Assembly: GCF_008831285.2 (NCBI RefSeq)
Contig: NC_045140.1
Location: forward strand, 27,856,131 to 27,920,130
DNA length: 64,000 nt
Direction of reading: 5' to 3'
Source: Nymphaea colorata
Taxonomy: Eukaryota; Streptophyta; Magnoliopsida; Nymphaeales; Nymphaeaceae
Shown here in pieces: positions 1-16,390 of the stretch. Position numbers and translations under genes: made by a program. The notes under the pieces were generated by a model, which saw only the letters and a program-made list of their open reading frames with translations, did not search any database and had not been told where the DNA came from. Every line of letters begins with the position of its first letter. Position 1 is the first letter of the stretch.

Positions 1-921
1 AACTCCCACCTAGACCGGGTCTGCCAACGACTCACGAGTGAGACCGGATGGCAAGGTTTTGGATCAAACCTTTAATCTTTGGTTCATTTTACTGCACGGG
101 ATCCGATCTGTTTGGGCCACCGTAGGTGTGAGGACCACCCTACGATCCCTAGCTGAGAGATTCCCCTCCCCTCGTGAGTGATTTCAGGAACTCTGCCGTG
201 ATTTTCGTGACGCCAAACGCGAAAACGGTGCGTGCAGCTACATCACATGGTAGAAGCCCTCCAAGAGGACCGACGTAAATGGTGACTCCTCGTTTCTAGG
301 AGTCGGAGTTGAACCGAGTTCGATCTCTTTTTCTTTTGCCGTTTCTTCTTGAATAACAAAGAAGAGAGATCGGATCAAAAGAGAAAGTTTTTTTTTTTTT
401 TTTTTTTTCTACAAGATGGCGACCTTCGTGAGAGGGGAACCGGGGAGGACCGGAAGAAGAAAAACCCGACCAAGATCCTGATCTTGGTAGAAAGCAAAGC
501 ATTGAGTTATTATTTTAATGCGGTAAAAGTCAGAGAATCTAAATCAACTTACATAGAACAAGTTGTCCGAGCTGGTCGTGTTGGAATGAGGTGGCAGGGA
601 CCTGTAAGTTTTAACGTTTCCAGACAGATTTCATCAGCTAAAAAATTCACAGCCACACAAAAAATCGAGACAGAGACCGCGAGAGAGACAAAGAGAGAGA
701 GAGAGACCATGACAAATCAGGAAGCAGATCGGGCGTCTCCAGGAAGTTGAAGATGGTGAGGAGGAAGAAGAGCAAGAAGCCTGCCAAATGCCTGCAAATT
801 CAGCGATTCCAAGCCCATCATTTCTTGCCGTATCATCAATTTGATAACTCGTTCATGTTTTTCTAACAATAATATAAGAGATGCAGAATGAAATCTCAGA
901 GAGAGAAAGAGAGAGACATAC
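1..921 (-). other. Start of intron 1 of the heptahelical protein gene; unrecognised sequence
   Basis: This stretch lies downstream of the splice donor at 921-916 (GTATGT on the minus strand), so it should be the beginning of intron 1 of the HHP-type gene. I find no second HHP exon in it. Bases 1-330 are richer in G/C than the rest and read like part of a transposable element or an old non-coding insertion, but I cannot name a family. A T-run of about 20 bases lies near 388-408, and GA-rich microsatellite tracts lie at about 668-706 and 897-916. Confidence 0.45.
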
Positions 922-1211
922 GTCCATATGTTGAGAGTCTCATTGTGCCAACAGAAGACGCTGAGGACGGCCTCCTTGAGAGGCCACTCTGCTCTGTAAT
1001 GGTCCAGTATGAACTCATTATCCTTCAAGTAGTCCGGCAACGCCTCGTACTTCACCAATCGGCACTCGAACTTCCTCTCCCCCTCCACCTTCTTCTTCTT
1101 CTTCTCGCTGGCGGTGGCGGTGGCGGTGGCGGTGGTGGTGGTGGTGATGGTGGTCTCCGCCACCACAGACCCATCTCCTCCTCTCCTCCGGAAGATCCCC
1201 ACTCGATCCAT
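922..1211 (-). CDS. HHP: Heptahelical transmembrane protein (PAQR/adiponectin-receptor-like), first coding exon, partial
   Basis: This exon encodes the N-terminal cytosolic part of a plant heptahelical protein (HHP), a membrane family related to the progestin/adipoQ receptors. The ATG at 1211-1209 is the first real start in frame; the frame stays open upstream but has no ATG there. The exon gives 96 codons plus two bases and ends at 922 before GTATGT. The first part is low complexity: a Thr/Ala run, then a Lys run. A highly typical HHP block follows, including [20 protein letters not shown], then DHYRAEWP and WHNETLNIW. In the family the next residues open the first membrane helix, so all seven helices lie beyond the left edge. 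The block is strong enough for the family call. Which HHP member it is, and whether it binds a steroid or sugar-related ligand, cannot be told. Confidence 0.88.
1110..1154. repeat. GGC/GGT trinucleotide repeat inside an exon
   Basis: An imperfect GGC/GGT tract on the plus strand. Read on the minus strand it encodes the alternating Thr/Ala run in the N-terminus of the HHP-type protein. A short TTC tract just to the left (about 1090-1105) encodes the following Lys run. Such in-frame trinucleotide tracts commonly vary in length between individuals. Confidence 0.8.
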
Positions 1212-1531
1212 CACCACCAGGGGACAAAGAACCCTCCCCTTTTCTCCTTCCTTCCTCTCAGCCAAGATATGGGGAAGAAGAAAGAGAAGGAAGAAACTGT
1301 TGCTCTGCCTGCCTCTGTTGCTTCAAAATCTCAAAAATGATCACGAAATCTCTGAGGGCTTTGGTGACCGACCCCTCTGAGAAAGAGTTCGAGACTCTGA
1401 CCAAGCCCTCTCTCTCTCTCTCTCTCCCTTCTGCCTTTTCAAGCAGAAAAATAAAAAAAAATAAAAATTCTTTCTCCTCCTCCACCGGTACCTCTCCTAC
1501 CTCCAGGCGCAGCCGTTGTTGCTTCCCTTCC

Positions 1532-1538
1532 TTTTATA
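1532..1538 (-). promoter_or_regulatory. TATA box of the heptahelical protein gene
   Basis: TATAAAA on the minus strand, about 320 bases upstream of the HHP ATG. Transcription would start near 1500. The leader then carries a CT/GA tract (1408-1427) and A-rich stretches, both common in plant 5' leaders. The placement is inferred from the motif alone. Confidence 0.5.
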
Positions 1539-1539
1539 A

Positions 1540-6928
<5,389 letters not shown>

Positions 6929-8731
6929 ATGGCTTCGTCGTCACCGATTCCTACCCTGCAACAGCCATGGATGAACTCCCATGGCGATGCGCCATCCCTC
7001 TCTCTCCCTCCCTTGCGTTCATGCACAGCCGCGAAGGAGCTACACCAGCTTCACGCCTGCGTGATAAAATCTCCCCACCCTGCACGCGTAAACCACTTCA
7101 TCGAAGCCTGCGCCGCCTCCCCAGTCTCAGAATCCATGCTTTACGCAAGATCGGTGTTCGATGGCATCGAACGTCCAACGCCTTTTGCTTGGAACACGAT
7201 GTTAAGGGGGTATGCTCAAGGCGATGACGCCCAAGAGGCCATACTTCTGTTCTGCCGCATGCTCTGCTACGATCATCTTCTCGCTGATCGCTTCACCTTC
7301 CCTTTCTTGTTCAAGTCTTGCACTAGATTGCCTGCCATTGAAGAGGGCAGACAATGCCACGCCTGTGCTGTGAAACGCGCACTGGATGGGGATGACTACG
7401 TGCAGAGATCACTTGTTCGGATGTACGTTGATTTTGGGGAGATTGTGGATGCCATGAAAGTCTTTGTCAGGTGCTCTGGTTCGGTGGGTGTTGTTCCTTG
7501 GAATGATATGATCCGAGGGTGTTGCAGAGCCGGCGAAATGGACGTGGCGCGCCAACTGTTCGACGAAATGCCTCAGAGAAACAGCGTTTCGTGGACCGTT
7601 TTGATCAATGGGTACGTGAAGAATGGGGACATGAGACGTGCCCGTCGGTTGTTCGATGAAATGCCCGAGAAAGACGGATTTGCATGGAATTCTATGATCC
7701 GGGGATACACGCAGTGTGGACAGGTAGAGGAGGGTCGGGAACTCTTTGATGAAATGCCTCAGAAAGATGTCGTTTCCTGGACGACCATGATTTCTGGTTA
7801 TTCTCAGAACTGCATGTTCAAGGAGGCCTTGGATCTGTTTCATGAGATGCAGGTGGTGAAAGCAAAACCGAACAGATTGACGCTTGTGAGTGTTCTTCCA
7901 GCTGTTGCACAGTTGGGCGCTCTCGCTCAAGGAAAGTGGATCCATGCATATATTGAGAAAATGAATGTCGAGATAGATGGTGTTCTTGGGTCCGCTTTGA
8001 TAGATATGTACTGTAAATGTGGAAATATCAGCGAGGGTGTTCAGTTGTTTGAGAATTTAACACTGAAAGAGTTGTCAACATGGAATTCTATGATCACTGG
8101 CTTAGCAGCACATGGACTTTCTGATGAAGCACGAAGTATATTTTCGAGGTTTCTAGATTTAAAGTTAGTCCCTAACGAAATCACGTTTACAAGCGTTTTA
8201 AATGCTTGCGGCCATGGCGGATTCGTCGATGAGGGTCGGAGCATTTTCTCACTCATGGTCAACAAATACAACATAATTCCAAATTCCATGCACTATGGTT
8301 GCATGGTAGATATTCTCGGCCGAGCAGGGCATCTTCAAGAGGCCAAAGAACTAATAGAAAGTATGCCAATGGAACCAAATGCAGTCATATGGAAGACACT
8401 TTTAAATGCTTGCCGAATGCATGGGAACACAGAAATCATATCAGAAGTAGCAGAACATGTGATTGAATTGGAGCCACATGACAGTGGCAGTTATATACTC
8501 ATATCGAACACGTATAGAGATGCTGGCCTATTGGATGAAGGCAGCCAAGTGCGGAGGATGATGAATGATAGGAAGGTGCACAAAATTGCAGGTTGCAGTT
8601 GGATTGAAGTGAACGGTGCTATGCACGAATTCCTTGCAGGTGGAGAGAGTCCGCATCCGCAACATAAAGAAATTTGGTCGATGGTAGTAGAGATGGATAG
8701 GTTGTTGAAGCAACAAGATGGTCTACCATGA
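6929..8731 (+). CDS. Pentatricopeptide repeat protein, PLS class with E/E+ tail, no DYW domain
   Basis: A single-exon 600-residue protein, probably a mitochondrial or plastid RNA-binding factor acting in C-to-U RNA editing, as is usual for E/E+ class PPR proteins. The ATG at 6929 has a good context (GCAGCCATGG); the frame is open a little further upstream but with no ATG. Tandem PPR motifs run through most of the protein, with typical phrases such as ARQLFDEMPQRNSVSWTVLI, RRLFDEMPEKD, VVSWTTMISGYSQN and LIDMYCKCGN. The C-terminus has the E motif (VIWKTLLNACRMHGN onward) and E+ features (GCSWIEVNGAMHEF, then HPQHKEIW). It ends soon afterwards, so the DYW deaminase is missing. Such proteins generally need a partner deaminase. 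The N-terminus is short and serine-rich, compatible with an organelle signal. The RNA target is unknown. Confidence 0.95.
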   Translation: MASSSPIPTLQQPWMNSHGDAPSLSLPPLRSCTAAKELHQLHACVIKSPHPARVNHFIEACAASPVSESMLYARSVFDGIERPTPFAWNTMLRGYAQGDDAQEAILLFCRMLCYDHLLADRFTFPFLFKSCTRLPAIEEGRQCHACAVKRALDGDDYVQRSLVRMYVDFGEIVDAMKVFVRCSGSVGVVPWNDMIRGCCRAGEMDVARQLFDEMPQRNSVSWTVLINGYVKNGDMRRARRLFDEMPEKDGFAWNSMIRGYTQCGQVEEGRELFDEMPQKDVVSWTTMISGYSQNCMFKEALDLFHEMQVVKAKPNRLTLVSVLPAVAQLGALAQGKWIHAYIEKMNVEIDGVLGSALIDMYCKCGNISEGVQLFENLTLKELSTWNSMITGLAAHGLSDEARSIFSRFLDLKLVPNEITFTSVLNACGHGGFVDEGRSIFSLMVNKYNIIPNSMHYGCMVDILGRAGHLQEAKELIESMPMEPNAVIWKTLLNACRMHGNTEIISEVAEHVIELEPHDSGSYILISNTYRDAGLLDEGSQVRRMMNDRKVHKIAGCSWIEVNGAMHEFLAGGESPHPQHKEIWSMVVEMDRLLKQQDGLP

Positions 8732-9390
8732 ATGCCGTATGGTACAGGAATTGCACCATATAAAACTTGAAGTCCATCCGGATGTTATAAGTAACAGGTT
8801 CTCGGAAGTGATTGGAGACCCTCTCTAGAGTCTTTCTGGACTCTATAGAAAATGTCGATGTGGCCTGAGAATGTGCTGTGGGATCCATTGGTCCCATTTC
8901 CTTTTTTGACATGGCTTTGTTGCTTAGGAGATTGAACTAAATAAATTCTGGGAGCAACATAATGGACCTGCCAACCGATAGATTGAATCTTCAACCTGTT
9001 TACGCACACAGTCATGGCAGACCTCCTTTACTCGAGAAGATCATTTTGCTAATATAGAGAACTAGAAGTAAAAATCCTTAAAGGTATGGTATCTGTTTCC
9101 AACTGTAGCCCGGTTGCAGTTTTTATGACTTTCACCTGTCATGAAAGTCTTCTGACACTCTGGTTTACGTAGAAGTAGAAAGAGAATGAAGGCATGGCGT
9201 TGGGATGGCAAATAGGTTGGTTCAGGCATTCAAGGCACCGTAGGTTTCAGTCGGTGGCCATTCATGTCTTCTTTTTTCTAAAATAGAACAGCAAGAGCCA
9301 GGAGAAATGAATGCAGAGCGCGTTCTTCTTTAAGCCAGCGATGGACAGCTCAATTGAAGACGCTCACATGGCATGGCTCGTAGATCATGT
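8732..9390. other. 3' flank of the PPR gene and upstream region of the next gene
   Basis: The stretch holds the presumed 3' untranslated region of the PPR gene, with an AATAAA at 8940-8945 about 209 bases after the stop, and the promoter region of the secreted protein gene. No further open frame of note is present. Confidence 0.5.
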
Positions 9391-9397
9391 TATAAAA
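9391..9397 (+). promoter_or_regulatory. TATA box of the Gly/Pro-rich secreted protein gene
   Basis: TATAAAA, 49 bases upstream of the ATG at 9446 (end of box to start codon). This implies a short leader starting near 9421. Motif and spacing are classical, so this is the best-supported promoter element in the window. Confidence 0.72.
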
Positions 9398-9445
9398 GAG
9401 GAACACTAGAAGGAGGTGCTGCATAGCACTTTGGGGGAAGGGAAG

Positions 9446-9898
9446 ATGGAGTCAAGAGTTGGAATGAGAGCTGCGGTTTTTGTCTATCTGGTTGCTCTTC
9501 TTGCAGGGACTGAGGCAAGAAACATGCCTACTCAGGTTGACAAGCCTCAAACTATCCCCGGTGACTTTGGAGGCCTCGGCGGCAACCCATTAATGGGAAT
9601 AGGAGGAGGCCTGCCAGGTTTCTTCAATGGAGTTCCTGGGCTTGGGGGTTCTGGTTTGTCCATCCCACCTGTACTTGGACTTGGAGGAGCGCCAAGCTTG
9701 TTTAACCCACCTGCACTTGGTGGAGGATTTCCCGGAATGTTGAACCCACCTCAGCTGGGGCCGGGAGGAAGGCCCAGCATGTTCAACCCACCTGCGTTTG
9801 GTAGCTTCCCGGGCTTTGGAGGTGGCCCTGGCTTTGGGGGTGCAATTCCTCATGACCTTCAGCCTGATCTTGTGAAGAAAAGCATCAGCTCTCCCTGA
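9446..9898 (+). CDS. Small secreted Gly/Pro-rich cell-wall-type protein
   Basis: A 150-residue single-exon protein. The ATG at 9446 is the first true start; the frame upstream has none. Residues 1 to about 25 form a signal peptide with a hydrophobic core (AAVFVYLVALLAG) and a likely cut after TEA. The mature part has no cysteine or predicted fold. It is rich in Gly, Pro, Leu and Phe, with GGLGG and GFGGG stretches and three variants of a repeat of the type 'P-S/G-L/M-F/L-NPP-A/Q' (SLFNPPAL, GMLNPPQL, SMFNPPAF). It ends in a charged tail containing DLVKK. The pattern fits the loose class annotated as putative cell wall proteins in plants, exported to the apoplast. Its exact role is unknown. 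A TATA box and short leader suggest its own regulated promoter. Confidence 0.85.
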   Translation: MESRVGMRAAVFVYLVALLAGTEARNMPTQVDKPQTIPGDFGGLGGNPLMGIGGGLPGFFNGVPGLGGSGLSIPPVLGLGGAPSLFNPPALGGGFPGMLNPPQLGPGGRPSMFNPPAFGSFPGFGGGPGFGGAIPHDLQPDLVKKSISSP

Positions 9899-11309
9899 TC
9901 TTTCTGTTTGGAGTGGGTAGATGTTAGGTTGTGTTATCTTTCCGTAATCGTATAGATGTTAGGTGATGGTATCTGTAGATCAAACTGTAGCTTTTGCTGC
10001 TCGTGCTTGTGTTTTATTTCAGTTATGTCAGTGTCTGTGGGGTGTGGTCGGGGACCTCTCTTCTGCTATGTGGTTTTGCTGAACAGTGTTCTATATGCAA
10101 CTATTATCATTGTCTTGTTGCCCTGTATGTGTTCACCTGTATTCATATCCACCATTGTAATGTTATGCTCTCTCTCTCTCGCTTACGTTTAGAGGTTCGG
10201 AAGCTGATCTGTGACCTTTTCTTTAGCCCTTGTTCAACCTGACTCATCCCTTGAATTTGGGCAAAGGAAATGGTCGTCCGATCTTAGCACTGCCAGCACC
10301 AAACGAACCTTTCATCAGCTCACTCTCTCTCTCTCTCTCTCTCCCCCTCTCTAGAGAGAGAACCTAAACAAAATCTTGACAATAAATTATCCTAAACTTT
10401 TGTTTTAGCTAGTTTTCTGATCTACCAAACTATATTGAACTTTGCATGACAATTTTTGCCACCAACTATCATGCTGCCAATGATGGCGACAATTGTCGAC
10501 CCATATGGTGCCCGCCACCCCACAGGCAGACTTGCAGCACCTCTTCCATCCGATCTCCTCATAAATCGGAACTGGTTTTGTGCATTTGTTGGGGAGTAAT
10601 GACTAAAATATAGCTGACTCATTAAAAAGAAAGTTTTTTTATAAGATTAAAAAAAATTATATGAAAACAAAAGTTTAAAATGTACATCTTTTTATAAAAA
10701 AAAAATCTAAAATACCTCAAACCCTCTTACAAAAGGGTTGGCAAAGAAGTAGCCCTGGACCTTGGAGAAAGAAGAAAAGAAGGGCATTGGCTCTTGCTCA
10801 TGCAATGAAGTTCTCCTTCTGCTCACAGTCCAAGTCAAAGTATGGGATTACTTCAAAAAATTTCTTTTCTTGGAGAGGTTTTTTTTAAGGAAAATTTGAG
10901 GTTGTAAAAGTCAGATTTTGTGACAATTTGGTAGTTTCTGAAACTTGGTTTATGTATTTTATAAATGAGACAAAAAAGACATTTTATGTGAAAAATCTGG
11001 AAGGGTCAAATTATTCACAAAACACCGTTTCGTAGAAATTAGATTTTCCATCACCCAAAACATGCATTAACATTGTTTTGAAAATAAATATTGTTTAGCG
11101 TTGTCATCCAAACACAGTTTTACAGGTGCATCTCTTAGTACTTATTCATTTCATCCTTTAAAATCCTTTTCTTTTTCTCAAAAGTTTCACCGGAAATAAA
11201 AACTAAAAGTGGTTTAAGATGTTGGATGGACAGCAGGAGAATCATCACATCACCCAATAAAAAGTCAAAACTTTTAGTGTGCACTCAATATCTTTATGAT
11301 GCGCTTTAA

Positions 11310-11367
<58 letters not shown>

Positions 11368-11531
11368 GCCAATCCTCGGAATAAAAGTGGCTTAATTTAA
11401 TTTTGTGAGTCATACAATTTCATAAAAAATCTGGAGATCAAGCCAATTTCAAATTATGCATTTGTTTCTGTTTTTTCTGAAAAGGAGGGAAAGAGGGGGG
11501 AAAGAGGAGAGGGAGGGAGGAAGAGTCGAGA
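9899..11531. other. Intergenic between the secreted protein gene and the SKA2-like gene
   Basis: The 3' untranslated region of the secreted protein gene probably takes up the first few hundred bases. Simple repeats follow: a CT tract at about 10323-10343 and a (TA)n tract at 11314-11365. A GA-rich leader just before the next start codon (about 11480-11531) looks like the SKA2-like 5' untranslated region. I see no other gene. Confidence 0.5.
11314..11365. repeat. (TA)n microsatellite
   Basis: An uninterrupted alternating T/A run of about 52 bases, roughly 170 bases upstream of the SKA2-like start codon. Confidence 0.95.
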
Positions 11532-14500
11532 ATGGGGAGCAGAGGAGGCCATGCTGTGGACGATCTTCAGAGTTTCTTTGCTCGTTCCAACCGCGACCTC
11601 TCTCTCATCCGTCACAAGCTTGAGTCAGAGTTCCGCCTCGCCTACCCAGACAACGTCTCTTCTTCTTTTCCTTCTCATTGAACAAAAGTGGCATATTGGG
11701 TGGTCTTGAAATAACTCCTTTGGACATTCATGGTTGTGCGCAATTCTGATATTTTACTTGTTTCCTCTTTTGGGGTTTTGGTATGGTAACGGGCTTTCAG
11801 GTCAATCCGTTGAAGCTTGTTTCTCGCATTAAGAGGGTCGAGGAGGAGCTTTCATCGTTGCGGGAGCAATCTCGCGAACTGCTCTCTGCTAAACAGGTCG
11901 GTGGAGTTGTCGCCTTGTTCTGCGGATTGTTTCTTCAGGAATCGAATTAGCTGTTGCTTGTTATGCGTGTTTAATGTTCCTATGATTACAAAACGAACAA
12001 TTGACCCATTCAGTTGTTTTGGACTATGTGATCCTTTGAGCTTTTCATCGTAAACCTTTTGAGAATTTTATGGTTAGGTTCTAATATAGTTCCTTTTGAA
12101 TTCGTTGTTTAGTTTCGGATGTTTTGGGAGAAGTTCCTTCCTGTTGTTGCTTATTGAAATAGGATCGCTGGCCTTGTGGATAAATTCCACTTGAAGCTTA
12201 CAAAGCAAATAGATAGAGTAATTGAAAACTAAATGGGAACCTTCTGCTTTTCAGGATTTAATGGACAGAACGAGAACAACCCTTGTTGGCAATAGAGGTC
12301 TGCTTCAGCGTGTTCAAGCTTGCGCTGGTATAACTCTTAATGGTGATGGTGATGATTCAGCAATTGATCATTTGGTCCAGGTTTGTTTTGCTATCTTCAG
12401 TTTGTTTAATGAGGTCTTCTGTCTTATTTATACTCTACCTTGGATAAGCTACTTAATTATTACAATTCACATTCTCATCTTGTGTCTCTTGATCTTGAAA
12501 ATCTGAAGTGGAAAAGTCTTTTACCTTCCTGGCAACGGTCCGAGCCAATTAGTTTGACATCTCCCAAAAGTTCAAATACCTTGGTTAGCTAGAAATTTCC
12601 CTATTTTATCTTCCTATCAGGAGCCGGTTTGGTGGTTCTCTTGGGAACTTCTCGAAGAACTACTAGAACTAGAACCTGGATCAAGAGAATGGTTACATGT
12701 TTCTCTAAATCATAATCATGGCAACTTTTTCTTCTGCCCAAGGAAACCTAAGCTTGTGGAAACTTCTATGCATCAATATGGATCAAAACTTTTAGGGCGG
12801 CTTTATGAATTTCAGTAGTCAGTTCATGTCAGATTAGTACAATTGACTTGCCTAGTTATCGACTGCTCTTCTCAAAGGGAGTTAACAATTAAATTCTACT
12901 TTAAAACAGAGATTAATTGTGAAAGATGTTAGTAGATTCTGTAAGTTGGTTTGGAGGTTTTTTACAAACGTAGTTGCTGTCTGATGCTATTAAGGACGAA
13001 GGGAAAGAAATTGGCCGACTTCGAAAGCAGCGAAACTTCCGCCCGTGAAGTTTGCCCCCATGTCTTTTTGAAAAACAATTTGTGCAAGTTTGTTTCCTTC
13101 ACTTATGTAATTTTCATCTTCATCTTAAAAATTTTGGATTTTCATATATGGCCAGCGATTGCCAGTTACACAGTGAAACTGTATGTATGGTATCTTTAGT
13201 GCTAACTGCTAACATAGGATCGTGATCCTTATAGCAGACCTCAAATACTTTCATGCGTGTGATCTGTGAACTTTGACAATCAATAAATGTTCGGTTTGAA
13301 TAATAAAATAATAACTGTATCATGCCACTTGGTGTTACTAGATATTAGCGTCCATTTTGTTCCGAGTTGTACCTTTTCCTTTTTTTCTTAAAAATTCCTG
13401 TTATTTGAGCCCGTAAACTGTAAAGCTTCAGGCAAAGGTCGTGAATTGTTGATGTTCCTACACCATGATGTACTGGGGAAAGTACATGAGAATGACTATT
13501 AATGCCTTTTAAACTTCACGGATAATTAGAAAAAACATTTGTGGCGATCTATTCCAAGTGGTGCTATAGTGATGCACTCCTTGTCAGCAAGTCGCCTAAA
13601 GTAGTTCAGCAAGGAGCTCAGAGTAGCGACCAAGTATTGCCGTTGGTTCAAGCAGCTATAATGACCTTGCCACATGTCTTTCACCAATGATAGTCAGATC
13701 TAAACATCTCTCTCTCTCTCTCTCTCTCTCTCCAACTACACACATGCACGCACTCGTAGGGACCAAGCAGTTCCTCTTTCTCTCTGTTGGTGTGGGCATC
13801 AAGCGAATTTGGCAGGACTCTGAATTTCTCCACTAATCCTTGCCTGTTATTTCCTGAAGTTTGTGATGTGTTGTAGAAAACTATGGTTGAAAAGCTATGC
13901 AACTGAAAATAAACATGTAACTAAATATGCTTTAAGTTGCCCACCACAGGGCCCCCTGTTTGGCTCTGCACTCCCATGTCAAGCGAATTGGTCTCCAAAC
14001 TTTTTCTGTATCACGTGGTGTCCATGTTCAAGAGGGTAACACGAGTACATGCATAAGCGTAGGGGGTGGGGAACCGAAAAAGTAATGAAAGTGCAGCTAC
14101 CACCTACTATATCTGTAATGTAGAGAAGGGTAACGTAGTGCATTTATGATATTCCACGCTTGTTACAACTGGACTTGATTTGACACGTGAATTTTAAAAC
14201 GTACAGCAAAGCTTGTGATTCAGCATGGTTTTTTAGTCTGTCACATGAAAATTTGGGACCCCTGGTACCATGTTGAGGCATCCATGCGCATGTTTTAAAG
14301 TGCACTGTAAAACGCATAAAGAGCTCCATTGAAGACAAAACAAACTGGAATTCTCTCGCATACAGACGCAGTTTATGGGAAAAGCTACTGAACGTGCAGG
14401 CCGTGAGCAATATAAGCGCATATCCAACACTCAGAAGCAATCCAGAATGAACGCCGCCCATTTAGGAGATTTTATCTTAGTGTTCCATGGATCTGAGACG

Positions 14501-15304
14501 TTGTTGGTACAACTAAGAAATGTTTTCTGTCTGTCACTGAAAAGGTCTGTAGTTGTTCTCATTAGTCTTGGTGTGGCCGTTTGCGTTACATGGTGTGTTA
14601 CATATGTTGCATGTCTTGTGTCGTGCTCCGCCGGTGGATGGGAATTTATCAGTTGTGGTAGATTAAGTTTACCAATGCATAATGGTGGAGAATAAATGCT
14701 GACTGGAAGATAGAAACCAGAACGTAAATTGTCGATTTATGGGCTTACGCAGTCGAAGCGTTTTGCTACCTTTGGCATCTCCTAGGGTAAGAGACCCAGT
14801 TATGTTTGTGCATTCCTTTTGTCTCGTCATTCGTAAATAGCTTATTGGTGTATGACAGGTGGCTGCAATTTTGTTTTTGTTTAGGCGACAAGAAATTACC
14901 AGCATCTTATCTATCTACAAGGAATATAGCCTCTAGGCTTCAAGTTTCACATTTTTTTCTCTGACCATGTTAGGATTAGTGAATTTTGCTGCATTAGATC
15001 TTATTCTTTGTTGAACAAAGAAAAGGATACCTGGATTGCGTTTAATGCATGATAAGATGAGAAAAGGAAAGAAGTGAGGATCCTCATGTGACGTTATTTC
15101 AATTGTGACAGATAATTGATGAGTGGAATGCTCAAGTTGGACTGAGAGGAGGTTTGTATGTCCAGATACCTAATTGCGGTTTGCCTGCCCTTATTTGCAA
15201 GTCTACTTACATGTGTTCGCTTTTTCTTAGATAATGAGAAGCAATCTTCTGTGGATGAGGATGTCAATCAGTTACTCTTCTCTGCAAAAGTTCAGAATAT
15301 CTAA
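11532..15304 (+). CDS. SKA2: SKA2-like spindle and kinetochore-associated protein
   Basis: Five coding exons: 11532-11654, 11801-11896, 12255-12380, 15112-15151 and 15231-15304, giving 152 residues. The SKA complex helps couple kinetochores to spindle microtubules in mitosis; SKA2 is a small coiled-coil subunit. The N-terminal half is heptad-like and charged (VDDLQSFFARSNRDLSLIRH, then KLVSRIKRVEEELSSLREQ), followed by SAKQDLMDRTRTTLVGNRGL. The C-terminal half has IIDEWNAQVGLRG. This order and size fit plant SKA2-like proteins as I remember them. Acceptors all end in AG. Exon 1 ends at a weak donor, GTCTCT. Intron 3 is 2.7 kb and contains a CT microsatellite (about 13707-13732) and no recognisable gene. 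The family call rests on resemblance without a search. Confidence 0.82.
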
Positions 15305-16390
15305 TTGCCGCAGTCCCATTTATTCACAATGATGCCTGGACGACACTTCGTAAGGCCTAGTAGTTTCACGTTTGGTAGACAGCAGAGTGCCTGTGACAAG
15401 TAGTTTTTTTTCATTTTCCCGAGCAAAGCTTCTTGTTTGTAATAGTGAAATTTATTAAAACCGTTCTGATCAAATTTTCGTAAACGTAATTTATCTCTGA
15501 TTTTGTTTGATTGCTAAGAAGATTGGCTTTTAAAACTGCTGCAACTTGGTTACTTTGTTTGGAGCATGCTCATGTTTGACTGCAGCATCTCACACCATAT
15601 ACGTCAGTGCTATGTGAAGTACTGGTCCGATAACTTCACGAAAGTTCACAGTCAAGTTATTGCAAGGAGTGTCACATGCTGTACATATTGGTATAATTGC
15701 TGCCCTCAGCTTGGATCAGGTGGTATTAGAATCACTTGTTTTACAACAGATGCCTACTTGTCTGGTTGGCATAGAGAGAAAGGCCTTACTGTCATAATTC
15801 AACTTTCATGGAGTGTCAATCCTTGCATGAGCCAATACTATGGGCTTATCACCTGAAGTCTGCGAGATACACTCAGGGCTTTACTGCCTCTGAATCGTCT
15901 TGAAATAAAAGAGAAAAAAATCGGTTCTTGACGCTTCGCCAATCCTCGCTGGAAATGAACATTAGAGAACAATGTCAATGATGTGTTCAGTATCTCATCT
16001 CACTTCCGTGCTTTCCATCATTTGTATGACACATTGATGGAAGCCAATCACGTTCAGTTTTTTGGACAAACCCACGTTGACGGGAAAAGTCATGGGCGGG
16101 TGCTGGTAGAAAATAAGCAGTTAATAGTAAGAAAACCACAACACAAGCCGCTGTATCGTGATTCATGATGGAGACATTGAAGAACAAATAGAAGTAAGAG
16201 TGTTTGAAGACAGGACTAGCATATTTCTTACAGGAATTTACCAGCGACTAAAGTTGCCAGATGGTGTATACCATAAATAGAGTCCATGGCTTCTCCCGTC
16301 TTTCTCTCTTTACTGTTAAATTAGGACATGCTTTAAAAAATAAATAAATCTGTACGGCTTGTGCGGGTCTCACCTCACTAACCTCAAGAG
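15305..16390. other. 3' flank of the SKA2-like gene
   Basis: The interval probably contains the 3' untranslated region; an AATAAA lies at 15904-15909, about 600 bases past the stop. No further coding region is recognisable. Confidence 0.4.

Noticed and set aside
717-1265. 182-codon minus-strand open frame taken as a whole gene
   Set aside because: Its first codon is TTG at 1265, and everything left of 922 lies beyond a strong GTATGT donor. Only 922-1211 is kept as coding.
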